Source of the DNA: Propionibacteriaceae bacterium
GTDB lineage: Bacteria > Actinomycetota > Actinomycetes > Propionibacteriales > Propionibacteriaceae
Assembly (NCBI GenBank): GCA_009782785.1
Contig: WRIJ01000004.1
Location: 62,001-126,000 of the forward strand
Length of the DNA: 64,000 nt
Direction of reading: 5' to 3'
Shown in pieces: positions 63,217 to 64,000 of the stretch. Below the pieces are notes generated by a model. The model had not been told where the DNA came from. It ran no database searches and worked only from the letters and a program-made list of their open reading frames with translations. Position 1 is the stretch's first letter, and every line of letters begins with the position of its first letter. Position numbers and translations under genes: made by a program.

Positions 63217-63387
63217 ATGAAAGAAATTGCAGAATTTGATGCTGGGATCGCGCAGCGTATTGCCGCAGCCCCACTACCCACCAAGAAGACTCTACGAGGG
63301 CGCAAGAACGTCTTCGTTCAGCTCTTCCGTCTGATCGGTATCAACATCCGTATGCTCAAGGTGATTGCCGCTTCGCACCACCGCTGA
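63217..63387 (+). CDS. Small basic protein downstream of the SQR-like gene
   Basis: 56 aa: MKEIAEFDAGIAQRIAAA, then PLPTKKTLRGRKNVFVQLFRL and IGINIRMLKVIAASHHR. Amphipathic and basic with a hydrophobic C-terminal helix, probably associated with the membrane. Small genes of this kind often follow SQR-like genes in actinobacteria; the function is unknown. It starts 11 bases after the SQR-like stop. Its 3' end (GCTTCGCACCACCGCTGAG) is repeated 115 bases downstream. Confidence 0.8.
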   Translation: MKEIAEFDAGIAQRIAAAPLPTKKTLRGRKNVFVQLFRLIGINIRMLKVIAASHHR

Positions 63388-63429
63388 GACAGTCACATTA
63401 ACAGCCTCCCACTGGTGGTCAGTGTGATA

Positions 63430-63791
63430 TCTGGACCCTGCGAGTCACTTCGTTCCGCAGGGTGACGGGGTCAGTGAGTTTGCTGCTTCGCACCACCGCT
63501 GAGTCGGACATCAGCCACGTCATTCTGGGTTCCCCACCCACCCGGTCATTCCGCGGAGCGAAGCGACTCGCGGAATCCAGTCATACGATGGTCCACGGTT
63601 GTGGAGTCTGTTGATGGCGGATGCATTGAGCAGACTCCCATTGGTGGTCAGTGTGATATCTGGACCCTGCGACTTCGCGCAGGGTGACATAGGTGGGTCA
63701 TTCGTCCGTGACTGCTTGACGGTGTGCTCACATGATCGTTGCGTTGTCACTCCCCAAACTCCGTCATTCTGCGCGAAGTCGCAGAATCCAG
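63430..63791. repeat. Palindromic repeat cluster C
   Basis: An inverted arm at 63430-63466, a relic of the preceding gene's end (63483-63503), and a full arm at 63545-63580. A spacer with stem GGAGTCTG/CAGACTCC leads to an inverted arm at 63660-63688, a stretch like the left half of the 340-bp unit (ATCGTTGCGTTGT at 63735), and an arm at 63763-63791 with TTCTGCG/CGCAGAA. Spacer-like sequence (GGTTGTGGAGTCTGGTGATG) continues to the stop of the last gene. Confidence 0.9.
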
Positions 63792-63837
63792 ATACTGGGT
63801 TAACCACGGTTGTGGAGTCTGGTGATGGTGGATGCCT

Positions 63838-64000
63838 TTAGCGTCGTCGGTGGGTGTCCTGACGAGCGAGGATCTCTTCAACGGGGCGGAATAGCCACGA
63901 ATCTACGGCGAGGAAGTACGTCCGGCGGAGGGCGAGCCAGATCCCGCAGGCCATGAGGCCGAGATCCCGAGCAATCTCCCAGGGGTACGCGGCCATCGCC
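63838..64000 (-). CDS. C-terminal end of a membrane protein (cut by window end)
   Basis: The last 53 codons of a minus-strand gene, ending in TAA at 63838-63840. The visible peptide runs from AMAAYPWEIARDLGL through MACGIWLALRRTYFLAVDSW to LFRPVEEILARQDTHRRR, with a weakly hydrophobic helix. No family recognised from this piece. Its stop codon adjoins repeat-derived spacer sequence. Confidence 0.6.
   Translation of the reverse strand, partial: AMAAYPWEIARDLGLMACGIWLALRRTYFLAVDSWLFRPVEEILARQDTHRRR

Noticed and set aside
1-64000. tRNA or rRNA genes
   Set aside because: No T-loop GGTTCRA-type motif with matching acceptor stem and no rRNA-like sequence was noticed. A covariance search was not possible here.

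Overview
The window reads as a chromosomal segment of an actinobacterium of moderate GC content (mid-50s percent by eye). The best guess is a Propionibacteriaceae-like lineage. The evidence is the gene content: ClpC, an actinobacterial TPP-riboswitch ykoE/ykoDC-type ECF transporter, a fused CydDC, SARP/BTAD-type regulation, the rpsF-ssb-rpsR-rplI block and a mycothiol-era redox gene set. There are also many GTG starts and short leaders. No prophage, complete insertion sequence, CRISPR array, rRNA or tRNA was recognised.

Layout. 1-5.8 kb: a truncated acidic membrane protein, ispE (isoprenoid precursors) and an ABC exporter. 5.8-11.9 kb: envelope proteins of unknown role (a variant-leucine-rich-repeat protein with a Pro-rich stalk, a Pro-rich DUF4190-type protein, a membrane transglutaminase-like protein) and a degenerate receiver-domain protein. 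12-15.2 kb: a TPP riboswitch driving an ECF transporter (S component, double ATPase, T component). 16-27 kb: clpC, dapA, hom, a lipoprotein, lysS, a spermidine-synthase-like protein, a sortase lacking its catalytic Cys, pyrE and aspartate kinase. dapA, hom and aspartate kinase together serve Lys/Thr/Met synthesis. 27-35 kb: a four-helix membrane protein joining LysM domains to a SARP-like BTAD domain, a GNAT enzyme, a small ribbon-helix-helix protein, the rnhA-dacB-tilS operon and an aldo-keto reductase. 36.4-43.6 kb: pgi, a surface protein, the rpsF-ssb-rpsR-rplI-cca block, a HAD phosphatase and LemA. 44-54.7 kb: two tandem cydAB operons (cytochrome bd) followed by fused cydDC. 54.8-58.1 kb: VapBC and a HicA-like toxin with a partner, around a class I methyltransferase and a MaoC-like protein. 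58.2-64 kb: pheA, an adenylate kinase, then a sulfur/redox island (CoA-disulfide reductase-rhodanese, a 59-aa Cys-rich protein, an SQR-like flavoprotein, a 56-aa protein).

The most striking non-gene signal is a family of palindromic repeats (arms such as GTCATTCCGCGG...CGCGGAATCCAG) filling most long intergenic gaps. In several copies both sides of the stem change together. Pairs of arms bracket a structured spacer, one stretch is a tandem 340-bp duplication, and three copies sit in frame inside protein-coding genes. A second signal is compositional: the tetramer GTAC occurs almost only as CGTAC or GTACG, and these pentamers are strongly over-represented. Both are reported as findings, with the computation that would test them.
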